Shown piece by piece: positions 41,707 through 52,566 of a stretch of 64,000 nucleotides of DNA. Origin of the DNA: Onchidella celtica (lineage: Eukaryota > Mollusca > Gastropoda > Systellommatophora > Onchidiidae); assembly GCA_963931925.1 (NCBI GenBank), contig OZ007570.1, positions 27,965,974 to 28,029,973 on the forward strand. The letters are read 5' to 3'. How positions within the stretch are numbered: position 1 is the stretch's first letter; each line of letters begins with the position of its first letter. The notes under the pieces are model-generated. The model searched no databases. It was not told the origin of the DNA and was given only the letters and a program-made list of their open reading frames with translations. Position numbers and translations under genes: made by a program.

Positions 41707-43764
41707 ATGGGCCCCAACGTGTGTTGCAACGTTGTGACTTTGTGTTGAACTGTAGTGTTGTGGTCAGTAATTTAACTGTCTGTGTTTGTGTTACTACCTG
41801 TTATTAGTGTTAATATGTGAATTGTTACTAGAGGTTATCTCGGACGAATATTAGCCTATTTCAGACCATTCTTTACACAGAAGAAACGGACGAGAGGGAC
41901 TGATCACCCCTGTCGTTTGGATTTCATCTGCGGTGGCCTCAGCTGTTTAACTTGTCTAATTTTTATTTGTATTAATTTGCTTCCTTTGATGAGCTTTTTT
42001 ATATATTCATTGTATTATTCAATGCCATTACTTTATGCATTTAGCATTTTGCGCGACCCTAAACCCTTATGTTATTTTCAGCTATCTCTATTTATCTGTT
42101 TCCTGACTTCCCGTGCAGCGATGCAGTAATTAGCAATTCATGAATAGTATTTTGTCTTTTGGTAGTTGTGGTTTTCCACCCCTTCTGGCCTTTCCCTTTT
42201 CTTATACTTTAGTTTAGCGTTTGCACCGAGTGACCTTTCTGTCCCTCCTGCAGTTTCTGGCACATTGTCGTTAGTTAGTGTTCGTATGCGCAACTTTTTA
42301 AAAAGTAGACTCTCAACTGAACACCACCTATGATCTGCAAATAGCTCGGTGGAGTTGTAGGGATGACAGGGCTTTATGCATTAGAAAAAATTTGGACATC
42401 TTTTCAAATTTTAATAATACAAATTGTTTGGTTCCATTGCATAAAAATAACGGTAAACCATTTTTTGATCTGTTCTGTTCTGTTTTTTTGTTTTGTTTTA
42501 AAGACACCCAGGCTAAGTTTGTAGCGTAGTGCTTAGTTCCGAATTTTCCCGTTCATCTACGAGGTTACAATGCTTGTAATTTATATGACAAAAAAAAAAA
42601 GATAGTCAACTTATCATTATTTATTTTCCAAGACAACCAAGACATGTACAGACATTAACTTTTTAAGTCACGCCCCTTTCCTGACAGTGACAATAAGAGC
42701 ACATCATTATAAAATACCCTTCTGTCAAGCCCTTCTGATAAACCGCTGGCCCAATAATTACATGTAAATCGTTTCCTCAGTAAAAAATAATGTCTTATGA
42801 TTCGATGTGGTGCATGATGACAATTTCTAGATCTATAGCTGGAACGGGTGGTAATAATTTAAATTTAAAATTTTCTTAAAATTCGACATTTCTGCCGATC
42901 CATAATTCTTCTTGCTTTTCAATCTCATGAGCCAGAGAAATAATCTTTTTCCTCCTGATGTTTGAATTTGGAGAAGTATATTAGCCTATCCGAGGGACCG
43001 CTTTCTGTGTGCATTTCGGGACTGGCGAGTAGTTCAGTATTAAAAACTAGATGTGAATCAGCAACAATTCGACAACAATAGTGGGTTTGATGAAACTAAG
43101 CTTATTGTCAAGATAAATAGGGAAAACGGAAGGAAATAGCGAAGAAAAAAAAAAAGATCAGTACCAAAATAATGTATTAATTCCTTGGTGTTACAACACG
43201 TGACTTTAGTAACAAAATGCCTGTCAGGTTAGATACTGGGTATCGATTCCTTCCCGCCGGGGAGGACTTTTTTCTTCTTCATTTAGATGTATTTCTGTGG
43301 ATCTATTTCTCCTCTGGCTGTATTCAACCATAGATATACACTAGTGAAATAGATTCCACGCGACGCTTCGCCAGCTGTCTCTTTCCCCTCTTCCCGACGC
43401 GAGCCGGAATGGTCCGCATTGAAATCCCATCTCACCATCGCGGTGTGGGCTGAGCGCTCGATGCTGCCTAGGTAATGGGTTGAACTTGAAAAATAGCGGT
43501 GATTGTGATTGATTTTGTAGCTTTAATTTGATTGTGATTGATTTTGTAACTTTCATTTGTTTATAGTCACTCACATACCATTTCCGTACACTGTGACATA
43601 AAATTGAATAAAATTCCTCGATTGAAATTTAAAAAAAAAAACCAGACTGATTCAACCGACACAACTCACCACAACTACAATGTAAAGCCAATGGTGTTAA
43701 TGTGCATGACACGGTGCAAGAGGGTGGGGTAAGCCCAGAGGGAAGACAGCGGATGATGAGAATG
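41707..43764. other. No gene recognised
   Basis: AT-rich sequence, perhaps continuing the retroelement leader at first. A GGTATCGATTCC motif near 43,237 resembles a tRNA-type B box, but no complete tRNA or SINE could be supported. Confidence 0.4.
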
Positions 43765-44983
<1,219 letters not shown>

Positions 44984-45066
44984 ACTTTCTCATAGTCAAA
45001 GGCGTACAGGCTGCTCCGTTTACAAACACGATGACTCAAATAATGAGTCGCGACCCACCCCAAGAT

Positions 45067-48000
45067 AAATAATAATAATAATAATAAATTACATTTATAT
45101 AGCGCATTTCCAATAAATGCTCAATGCGCTTTACAAGTAATAAAAACTCATTCCTCTCTCTCCCACACTCCCTCTCCCCACCCCCCTCTCTCTCTCTTCC
45201 CATCACATTCTCACTCCTTCTATCACATGCTCTCTCCCCTCAGGTAAGTCAAGAAAAATAAGCCTGCTGGAACAAAAAATGCTTTAGCTGCCTTTTGAAA
45301 CTTACTAATGATTTTGTTTGTCTCAGTTCCATAGGTAACTTGTTCCACATAAAGGGCCAATATATGTGAATGATCGTTCACCATAACATCTGTATGATTT
45401 CACAGGTGTCACTAGCATGGTGGAATCAGTGGAGGATCTTAAACTTCTCCCTGGTGTATACAGTTTTATCAAATCTTGTAAATAAGAAGGAGCCGAGTCA
45501 TTCAGACATTTGAAACACAGGATGCAGATTTTAAAAATTATCCTTTGCTTCACGGGGAGCCAGTGCAATTCTTTCAGGAGTGGTGTGATATGATCTCGTT
45601 TTTTGGATTTGGTTATCACCCTGGCAGCATTATTTTGGATTACCTGTAGACGATTCAAAAATTTTGTATGAATACCCGCTAAAAGTGAATTGCAGTAGTC
45701 CAGTCTAGACAAGATAAGGGATGTAACTAATGTTTTTGTGGTCTCTTCATTTAGATATTTTCGGACAAGGCTTATTCTTCTCAACTGAAAATTTAAGGAT
45801 TTAGACAGAGATCCTACACCTGAACCCATTGACAAATGGTGATCAATAAACACACCCAAATTCTTTACAACTTCTTTGCATGATAATTCATGGCCATTGA
45901 AATCAATGGTGACATTTTCAAGATCTTTTGTTAATCGTGGGTTGTGGAATAGAACTATGTCTGATTTGTCTTCATTTAATTTCAATTTGTTTGTTGTCAT
46001 CCACATTTTAATTTCCTGAACAGATTGTTTAGTGGCGAGAGTCATATTTGACAGATCTTGAATGGTGCCATCAATATATATCTGAACATCATCCGAATAA
46101 AAGTGATATTGTAGTCCATGAGTTTGTAAAATACTTGCAAGGGGCTGCGTATAGAGTGTAAAAAGCACAGGACCAAGGACAGACCCTTGTGGAACTCCAT
46201 AGTCTAATGCAACTTGTTTGGAAAAACTGTTCTTAATTTGCACTGACTGAACTCTGTTCTGTAAATACGACTTGAACCATAACAGGGCAGTACCCGACAT
46301 ACCAAAAGAGCGCTCAAGTCTTGTAAGTAAGATAGAATGATCGATTGTATCAAAAGCTGAAGATAGGTCTAAAAGGGTCAAAAGACACAGCTTCTTACTG
46401 TCAATATAATCTAAGAAATCAGAGGTTACTTTTATGAGTGCAGTTTCGGTACTATGTTGAGCTTTATATGCAGACTGAAATTTTTCTTGCAATCCATTTA
46501 TTTCAAAGTGTGCCAAAATTTGACCTAAGACAATCTTTTCCAGAATTTTTGAGACAAATTGCAAATTGGATACTGGTCGATAATTTTTGAAGTCATTTTC
46601 ATCAAGCCCAGGTTTTTTCAATAATGATTTTACAATGGCTTGTTTAAAGGAACTGGGCACTGTGCCTGTGACAAGTGACATATTTACGATTTGAGTAATG
46701 TGAGGTACGACAAGATCAATACAGGTTTTGAGTACATGAGCAGGCATGGGATCAAGGTCACACGTTTTTATAGTGGAATTATTGATACAGAGTAAAACAT
46801 CTCTTTCTGAGACTGGACAAAATGAATCTAAAACTTGTCCAGTAAACTCAGGGAAATCTAAATTCTCGCTTGGTTCTAGATCGAGTGAAGAACGGATGTT
46901 TTCAATCTTGTTACTGAAAAATGTTATAAATTGATCACACAACTCGTCGTCTGACCCTATGCAGGGGAGGGGAGATCTTGTATCCTTTCCTAGAATGGTG
47001 TTGGTTGTACGAAAAAGTTCTTTGCATGACTTTACGTCATTAAGTTCATTGATGTAATGTCTCTTTTTGTTTTCCTCGATGACTTTGTTGACTTTATCTC
47101 GTTGTTTAATGTACGTGTCTCTATGAACTTGTAGTTTGGTTTTCCTCCACCTTCGTTCAGCTTGTCGTCGGTGTTGCTTGGCTTCTTTGATTTCAAGTGA
47201 AAACCATGGCGAGTATGGTCTGATGGAGATGTTTCTTCTTGTGAGTGGGGCATGTCGGTCGATTGCAGCCTTCAGGGTGTCATTGAAGGTGTCTGCATTG
47301 AGAGATGGTAGATCTGCCAGTGATTGGCTTACATCTCCTCGAAATGAAGATGTGTCTATTTTTCTAGTATTTCTGGATAATATACTTCTTTTCTTCTGCC
47401 TTGGTTTGGAGAGGTTCATGTCTGCCATCAGAAGGAAGTGGTCAGAGATGGCCTTGTCTAGTACTTGATGGTTTAAAATGTGTGGGTCAGCTGTGCTGGC
47501 AATCAGCAGATCTAAAATGTGACCACACTGATGCGTTGGTTCATTGATTAGCTGTACTAGATCATGGTCGTGGAAAACTGACACAAGAAGTTTAGTGTCA
47601 GGAGCAGAAGTATCATCAAAGTGAAAGTTAAAATCACCAACGATGTAAAAAGGAGATGTCGCCTGCTCCAGATGAAAAAGTAGATCTTGAAACTCGGAGA
47701 AGAATTCGCTGCTCGTGAACATGTTTTTCTTGTTGGATGGTGGCCTATAAACACAAACCACACGACAGATGAGTTGTTCTGATCTAACAATCGCAGTGAC
47801 CACTTCAAATGTACGGTACGAAACACCATGGTTGACAAATTTTATATGCTGGCCTTGTCGATACATGGATGCAATTCCGCCACCGCGCGTGCTGCGCGGA
47901 AAAGATTTGAATTCATAACCTGGTGGTCTAATGTCTGCTATGGTAGATTCATCACCTTCTGTGCTTAACCAAGATTCAGTGATACACAATAGGTCAATGT

Positions 48001-48400
48001 TCAGTTCTTCAACATTATCTTTTATGATGTTAGACTTGTTGCAGCATGACCGGGTATTGATGCACCCAACTCTAAAATTAAGGCTCTTGCACTGAAACAC
48101 ATTGCGAGTGTCTATCTGTATCAAGTTGGTCCTGTTTACTGATCTATAGTGGGAAACAGTGTCATGGATAAACCCCTGACACACCGTGATTTTCCTCTGT
48201 TTCCGTGTCCCTCCTCTTGTACCTCTCTTCTTTCTCCTCACTACCTTACACTGGCAGTCACAGCTGTTTCTAGATCTAACTCCCCGCTGAGACAAATGTG
48301 TCAACAAAATGGATTGTACACTCAGGCTTGGATTGTATACATTCAGCAGCTGTTTTTTTGTGTATCTTATAATATAACACATCTAGATGGTTCATGTGTA
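45067..48400 (-). mobile_element. CR1/L2-type LINE, near full-length
   Basis: The minus-strand element ends in an (ATT)n tail at 45067-45087, preceded by a 3' UTR with TGTAAAGCGC...TGAGC and ATGCGCTATATAAATGTAAT, a terminus seen in many L2/CR1-like LINEs of aquatic animals. The 5' end was not located; the ORF extends to 48,382. The tail abuts the GATA satellite within 90 bp. Confidence 0.8.
45323..48382 (-). CDS. CR1/L2-type LINE protein: endonuclease plus reverse transcriptase, C-terminal frameshift
   Basis: 1,019 aa as open frame. The endonuclease is at ~100-330: RVGCINTRSCCNK, CITESWL, CVYRPPS, IVGDFNFHF and DKAISDHFLL. The reverse transcriptase is at ~555-830: NYRPVSNLQFVSKILEK, AYKAQHSTETALIKV, DLSSAFDTIDH, GVPQGSVLGPVLF and the catalytic YSDD at ~762. 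It ends with the family's NAARVI and ELHWLPVKQRI motifs. Near position 45,350 one base is missing: the frame leaves GERSFTYIGP and the expected LWNKLP continues in another frame, so the last ~30 residues are lost. The first ~80 residues are Arg/Lys-rich and unlike an endonuclease, so the true start may be further in. Confidence 0.88.
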   Translation of the reverse strand: MCYIIRYTKKQLLNVYNPSLSVQSILLTHLSQRGVRSRNSCDCQCKVVRRKKRGTRGGTRKQRKITVCQGFIHDTVSHYRSVNRTNLIQIDTRNVFQCKSLNFRVGCINTRSCCNKSNIIKDNVEELNIDLLCITESWLSTEGDESTIADIRPPGYEFKSFPRSTRGGGIASMYRQGQHIKFVNHGVSYRTFEVVTAIVRSEQLICRVVCVYRPPSNKKNMFTSSEFFSEFQDLLFHLEQATSPFYIVGDFNFHFDDTSAPDTKLLVSVFHDHDLVQLINEPTHQCGHILDLLIASTADPHILNHQVLDKAISDHFLLMADMNLSKPRQKKRSILSRNTRKIDTSSFRGDVSQSLADLPSLNADTFNDTLKAAIDRHAPLTRRNISIRPYSPWFSLEIKEAKQHRRQAERRWRKTKLQVHRDTYIKQRDKVNKVIEENKKRHYINELNDVKSCKELFRTTNTILGKDTRSPLPCIGSDDELCDQFITFFSNKIENIRSSLDLEPSENLDFPEFTGQVLDSFCPVSERDVLLCINNSTIKTCDLDPMPAHVLKTCIDLVVPHITQIVNMSLVTGTVPSSFKQAIVKSLLKKPGLDENDFKNYRPVSNLQFVSKILEKIVLGQILAHFEINGLQEKFQSAYKAQHSTETALIKVTSDFLDYIDSKKLCLLTLLDLSSAFDTIDHSILLTRLERSFGMSGTALLWFKSYLQNRVQSVQIKNSFSKQVALDYGVPQGSVLGPVLFTLYTQPLASILQTHGLQYHFYSDDVQIYIDGTIQDLSNMTLATKQSVQEIKMWMTTNKLKLNEDKSDIVLFHNPRLTKDLENVTIDFNGHELSCKEVVKNLGVFIDHHLSMGSGVGSLSKSLNFQLRRISLVRKYLNEETTKTLVTSLILSRLDYCNSLLAGIHTKFLNRLQVIQNNAARVITKSKKRDHITPLLKELHWLPVKQRIIFKICILCFKCLNDSAPSYLQDLIKLYTPGRSLRSSTDSTMLVTPVKSYRCYGERSFTYIGPLCGTSYLWN

Positions 48401-50700
48401 CGGTCCAGTGCACTTGAGTCTAACACACTGACTAGACTTGTTGTTATTCACCTGTGTCCAGGATTGGCTGACAGTTACAGCTCACTAGTTAGTAAAACAT
48501 GGCCAGAGTGATTGAATAGGGCCAAGGCTAAAATTACAAGTTCCGTGAACTGATAATAATCCAGATCTTACTTTAATAAAATGCATTTATACATCACTGC
48601 AAAGAGCAAATCAAGGGCTAAATTGAGATGTTAAATTTGTAGTGATCCACTGAATAAATCCAGAGAAAAAACAACAAAATGCTGTTTCAGCTGCCTGTCA
48701 GGCGCTTGAACACAGCAACCGGAAGTCAGCCATTCAGTCCCTGGCGTGTCTGGGCACTGTATTCAACAACAACAAAAAATGTCCATGTGATATTCATATT
48801 TTTGAGAACTCGATGTTATAGGGAACTGTTTATTTGCCGACTTTCTTCAGATTACGTGCCTTATTTTTTTTCCTGTTCATTGACAGGGGCAGGTAGTAAT
48901 GAATGGAAAAAAATGTGTATGTAATAATTATACATTCTCAATTAAATTACAAGTATGAAAGCCTGGTAGTTTTCACATTTATTATGTTCGTGGATTGACA
49001 TACATGGCCAGCATTCCTACGTCGATCTGACGTTGATTTGTATGGGGTTTCCATGGGGTTCGTAAGATTACTGAAGGAGCGGGATCCATACAAGAAACCG
49101 ATGTCAATGAGATGTCGTATCCAGTGGATCTAGGCAGGAATGATGTCATTCTTATGTGCAAACTTAACGCCGATCCTATGGGTGGGATTTCCGTAAGGTT
49201 CCTGACTGGGTTCTTACTAGGGCTAAATTAGTTTACGAGAGTCAAAGTAAAGAATGCATAACAACATGACAATGACAGCTCTCACTGGATAGGAGAAGTA
49301 CGTATTCTGGCTGGTCGCTTACCGACATCGACCGGAGGCCACGCATCGACTGTGAAAATCTGGTGCTGATTCGATGGGTTTTAATGATCGAAATATATTG
49401 ACAAGTCCAATGTTTTCTGATTTTCCCTGCAGGAGTTGGAGAAGAAACAGAGGGTTATGCTGTTTATACTTCTTGCAACATGTGAGTTCAAAATTTTATT
49501 CCATACAAATCCATCTGTTTAGCCGAGTTATTGTTATCGTTTACTTTGTTCAGTTTCCATTCATTCATCATTGTTTTTCTTATGTGACACCTTCGTTCTC
49601 ATTGCCCTAAAGTTCATTTCTTTATTTTTGTTTTATTCCTCTGAAAACACCAGGAAATGCTTGGGAAATAATCGTCTTTGTGTGCCTGGCATTATAAAAG
49701 CCTCCCATCCCCACCCCTACTCTCTTAAAAAACAGATACCCCGCGGACATTTTATAACAATTTGACAGGCCCTTTTGTAATATTACTGCCCCCCTCCTCA
49801 TGATGACAGAAAGGCTCCCGGCCTGTCATTTCTGATTCTAAAATTAAAGCTTTCTACTTCTTCTTTTTATTCGTTTAAAAATAATAAAAGTCTTTAATCT
49901 GTAAGGTAGGTGACATCTAGATAAATGACTGAATTTCGGTTTGATGAAAATTTTATTGCTCAAATCTAGTTCTGAAACATCTTATACTAAATCTTGTATT
50001 TCGGGAGGGAGATGGAACGTGGAACCGGTGGGCCGAGGTGTGATGCGTATTGATGTAATTTTTTCAGTCATCACTTAGAGCCCGTAATTCAGACCAGGCC
50101 ACTTGGCAACACCTATTTGTGGCTTGTTGGTAGAGCTTCAATAGCCTGTCTCACATAATATCAGTGGCCCTTCCAAATTTCTACCGAGCATCAGTAGGGC
50201 CTAAGTGTGCAAACAAGATATCTTCTTAGAATGACAAGATTCTATCTCCACTTTTTGGCTGAAGTGAGTTACACACAACACACCATTTCTACAGGCCTTC
50301 TCCATTGTGTGTCAAAATATCAAGCGGATTCGGTGTGTAATCTGTTAATGTTACTCAAACGAAAAAAGTCGCCAACATTGAAAGCTTTGAGCAATTAAAA
50401 CTTCAAACATCAATTTCTCAAAAGTTGATTGAAGGGAATTAGAACCTTGTCATTCTAAAGGGACGAAAAGTTGGCGGTGCTGCTTTAGTGCTGTTCATTA
50501 GAAGAAAAATACACGTAGAATAAATAGAATATTTTTAAAAAGAAGATTCTGGGTCAATCCACTGGTCTGGGAGAGGCCGAGCGGGGATGGGAAGTACGTG
50601 GGAATGTTTTATAATGTCGCACCCCGGCAGTGAATCATTGACTTTCTTCAAAGATACTAGAAATGATAAGATGAGACAGCTCGGGGTTTTCGCGTGCACG
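48401..50700. other. Intergenic, nothing recognised
   Basis: Includes possible LINE 5' leader near 48.4-48.5 kb. No exon could be supported on either strand; the missing ATM start exon was looked for here without success. Confidence 0.4.
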
Positions 50701-50709
50701 GGCTTCGCA

Positions 50710-50723
50710 GCGCCACCTTGTGG
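50710..50723 (-). promoter_or_regulatory. CTCF-like site
   Basis: The minus strand reads CCACAAGGTGGCGC, 13 of 14 positions of the CCACYAGRKGGCRS consensus. The surroundings are CpG-richer than the rest of the window. Confidence 0.45.
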
Positions 50724-51126
50724 CGTAAGCGTGAGAGAAGTAAACAACGGCATTTTTTACAGAGCCGAATAGAGGAAATGCCGAGTTTTGTTCTGTGTTC
50801 AGCTCTCACCCTGGACCTTGCTGGAAGTCGCTTACTTTGTAATTATAAAGTAGTTAGTTGTAGGAAATCTCTGGCAATTTTTTTTTTCCTTTTTCAATAT
50901 GGTAGCAATGTCACAATCATTTTATTAATTTACCATCATACCGAAGATAGATCTAGTATATTTTTAGAATAGCATGGGACCGAGGCTGGACTTTCCGTTC
51001 ATGACGTAGCTTGCTCGCCCCGTCTCCCAGCAGCAAATGCAAGAAAGTAAACAATAGCGCCAAGCGGGAACTGTGAAAGGTTTTGAAAACGTTTAAGGAT
51101 TTTCCTTTACCAATAACAGACTAACC

Positions 51127-51255
51127 ATGGATTTTCCTTCTTCTCGTTCTTCCTCCACTTCTTTTTCTTCTCCATATTCACGAAAAATACACCACCGTCG
51201 AGAACTAAATCAACCCCTGCATCAAAGACGCACAGCAATAGGCTACAATCGTTAG
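51127..51255 (+). CDS. Small Ser-rich ORF (42 codons), doubtful
   Basis: ATG in an ACCATGG context, then MDFPSSRSSSTSFSSPYSRK and a short basic tail. No family recognised. The initiation context and CpG-richer neighbourhood are the only support. Confidence 0.2.
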   Translation: MDFPSSRSSSTSFSSPYSRKIHHRRELNQPLHQRRTAIGYNR

Positions 51256-51403
51256 CAGTCGAGACCTGAGCGCTGTTTGTACGCTAAAAATAACTTGCCG
51301 CGAGAGAGACCAGGGAAGCCGCACCCACATTACTAGATCTAGACCTACGAAATATCATTAAAACCACAGAAAAACTGTGGGGTCGCAGCAGGGCTATAAG
51401 CAA

Positions 51404-51515
51404 AGTCAAAATTGGGCAAAAAGAAAAGGTTGTATGTTGCAAAGCCCCGCGTGGGTTTTATTTCTCACGCGGGGCTTTGCAACATACAACCTTTTCTTTT
51501 TGCCCAATTTTGACT
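51404..51515. repeat. Perfect 50-bp inverted repeat with 12-base loop
   Basis: Arms 51404-51453 and 51466-51515 are exact reverse complements (AGTCAAAATTGGGCAAAAAG at the outer end, GCCCCGCGTG at the loop). The loop is GGTTTTATTTCT. No target duplication is evident. Confidence 0.95.
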
Positions 51516-51556
51516 AGATCTAGACCTAGACTCAGAATGAGGCTTTTTTTAGTGGA

Positions 51557-51584
51557 CCAATCGAGGCCCCCAATCCGCCATTTT
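51557..51584. promoter_or_regulatory. Promoter-like motifs: CCAAT box and YY1-like site
   Basis: CCAAT at 51557-51561 and CCGCCATTTT at 51575-51584 (AAAATGGCGG on the minus strand, a YY1-type motif) lie ~80 bp before a THAP-like start codon. They could serve transcription in either direction. Confidence 0.4.
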
Positions 51585-51663
51585 GTTGAGGGAGAGACAT
51601 GCTGATTTGTTTACAAACACTACGAAGCTCAATACTCAACAAGTACATGAAGTAGCCAAGAAA

Positions 51664-51735
51664 ATGCCGAGTAACTGTTGTGTGATCGGTTGTAGTCAAG
51701 TGCAGTCAAAGGAAATACCTATTTTCCTTTCATAA
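51664..51735 (+). pseudogene. THAP-domain-like first exon, apparently frameshifted
   Basis: The frame begins MPSNCCVIGCSQVQSKEIP and stops at TAA (51733-51735). THAP domains are C2CH zinc-finger DNA-binding domains that usually open M-x3-C-x(2-4)-C and reach SFHKFP about 20 residues on. Here FSFHK appears in another frame right after EIP, immediately before AAG|TGAGTGG or TAA|GTGAGT, so one base may be gained or lost. No second exon was found in the next kilobase, and a LINE follows. It is either a pseudogene, a truncated transposase-derived copy, or a real first exon with a base error. Confidence 0.4.
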
Positions 51736-51741
51736 GTGAGT

Positions 51742-52480
51742 GGAAATTCATTTCGATTCGATGCAACATTACAACCTATTAAGTACCGTACATCTAGATC
51801 TAGATCTAGACTTTAGAACTGGATAGATTCAGACTGACGAACCAAAGTGACAAATAAAAAAAAAAAAGGATAAAATTAATTGATCTCGATTAGATTCATC
51901 TATATTCTAGATCTCGAGTCTAGTAGATTAGATCTAGTATCAAGTAATAGAAATGAGGAATGAGTTCTGTCGGCACTAGGCCTAGTGCTATTCCTAAGTT
52001 GTAGGCCAAGAGAATGACTAGAATCTAGATTCTTGTTACTTGAAAGGTTGTAAAGTTGCATCTTTTAATGTTTTAGAATTTAGAATAACACCAGGGTCTA
52101 GATCTATCTAGATAAATCAAGATTCAATGGTCCATATCAGTGGAAACGAACACTGAGCAATTTAATAATAAAGTGTGTCAAGACAGTGCCTGTGTTAGTG
52201 ACACCATTCTGTGTAAATTTAATAAAAGATCTTCTGATATCTATCCAGCTCTAGAATCAGGTTATCTCTGCAACAGATTACGTCTAGATAGATCTACATT
52301 GCACGGCACATTCCAAGTTTACCACTCACGTTTATCTTTTGTTTTGTTACTATCTAGCCTAGAGACACATAAGAATAAAAGATCTAGATCTAGAGTAAAT
52401 TACGATATGATATATCCTCAGTGACAGTAGCAATAATTACTCCTAATTTCTTCAGAAAAGCTTCACTTGGTAAAAAAAAA
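51742..52480. other. AT-rich intergenic stretch rich in AGATCTAG palindromes
   Basis: Several overlapping CTAGATCTAGA-type words occur (near 51,790, 51,905, 52,092 and 52,380), and more near 51,332, 51,512 and 57.1-57.65 kb. A plus-strand 94-codon frame at 52140-52424 has no recognised similarity. Confidence 0.45.
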
Positions 52481-52566
52481 AAAAGTATAGATCTCAAAAC
52501 TCAAACATGATTATATATGGCCTTTAGCGTCTTTACAGACGGTCTTAGCAGCTAGAATATTCACTT

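Noticed and set aside
43200-43270. tRNA-like B-box sequence (GGTATCGATTCC)
   Set aside because: No cloverleaf or convincing A box could be drawn, so neither a tRNA gene nor a SINE is supported.
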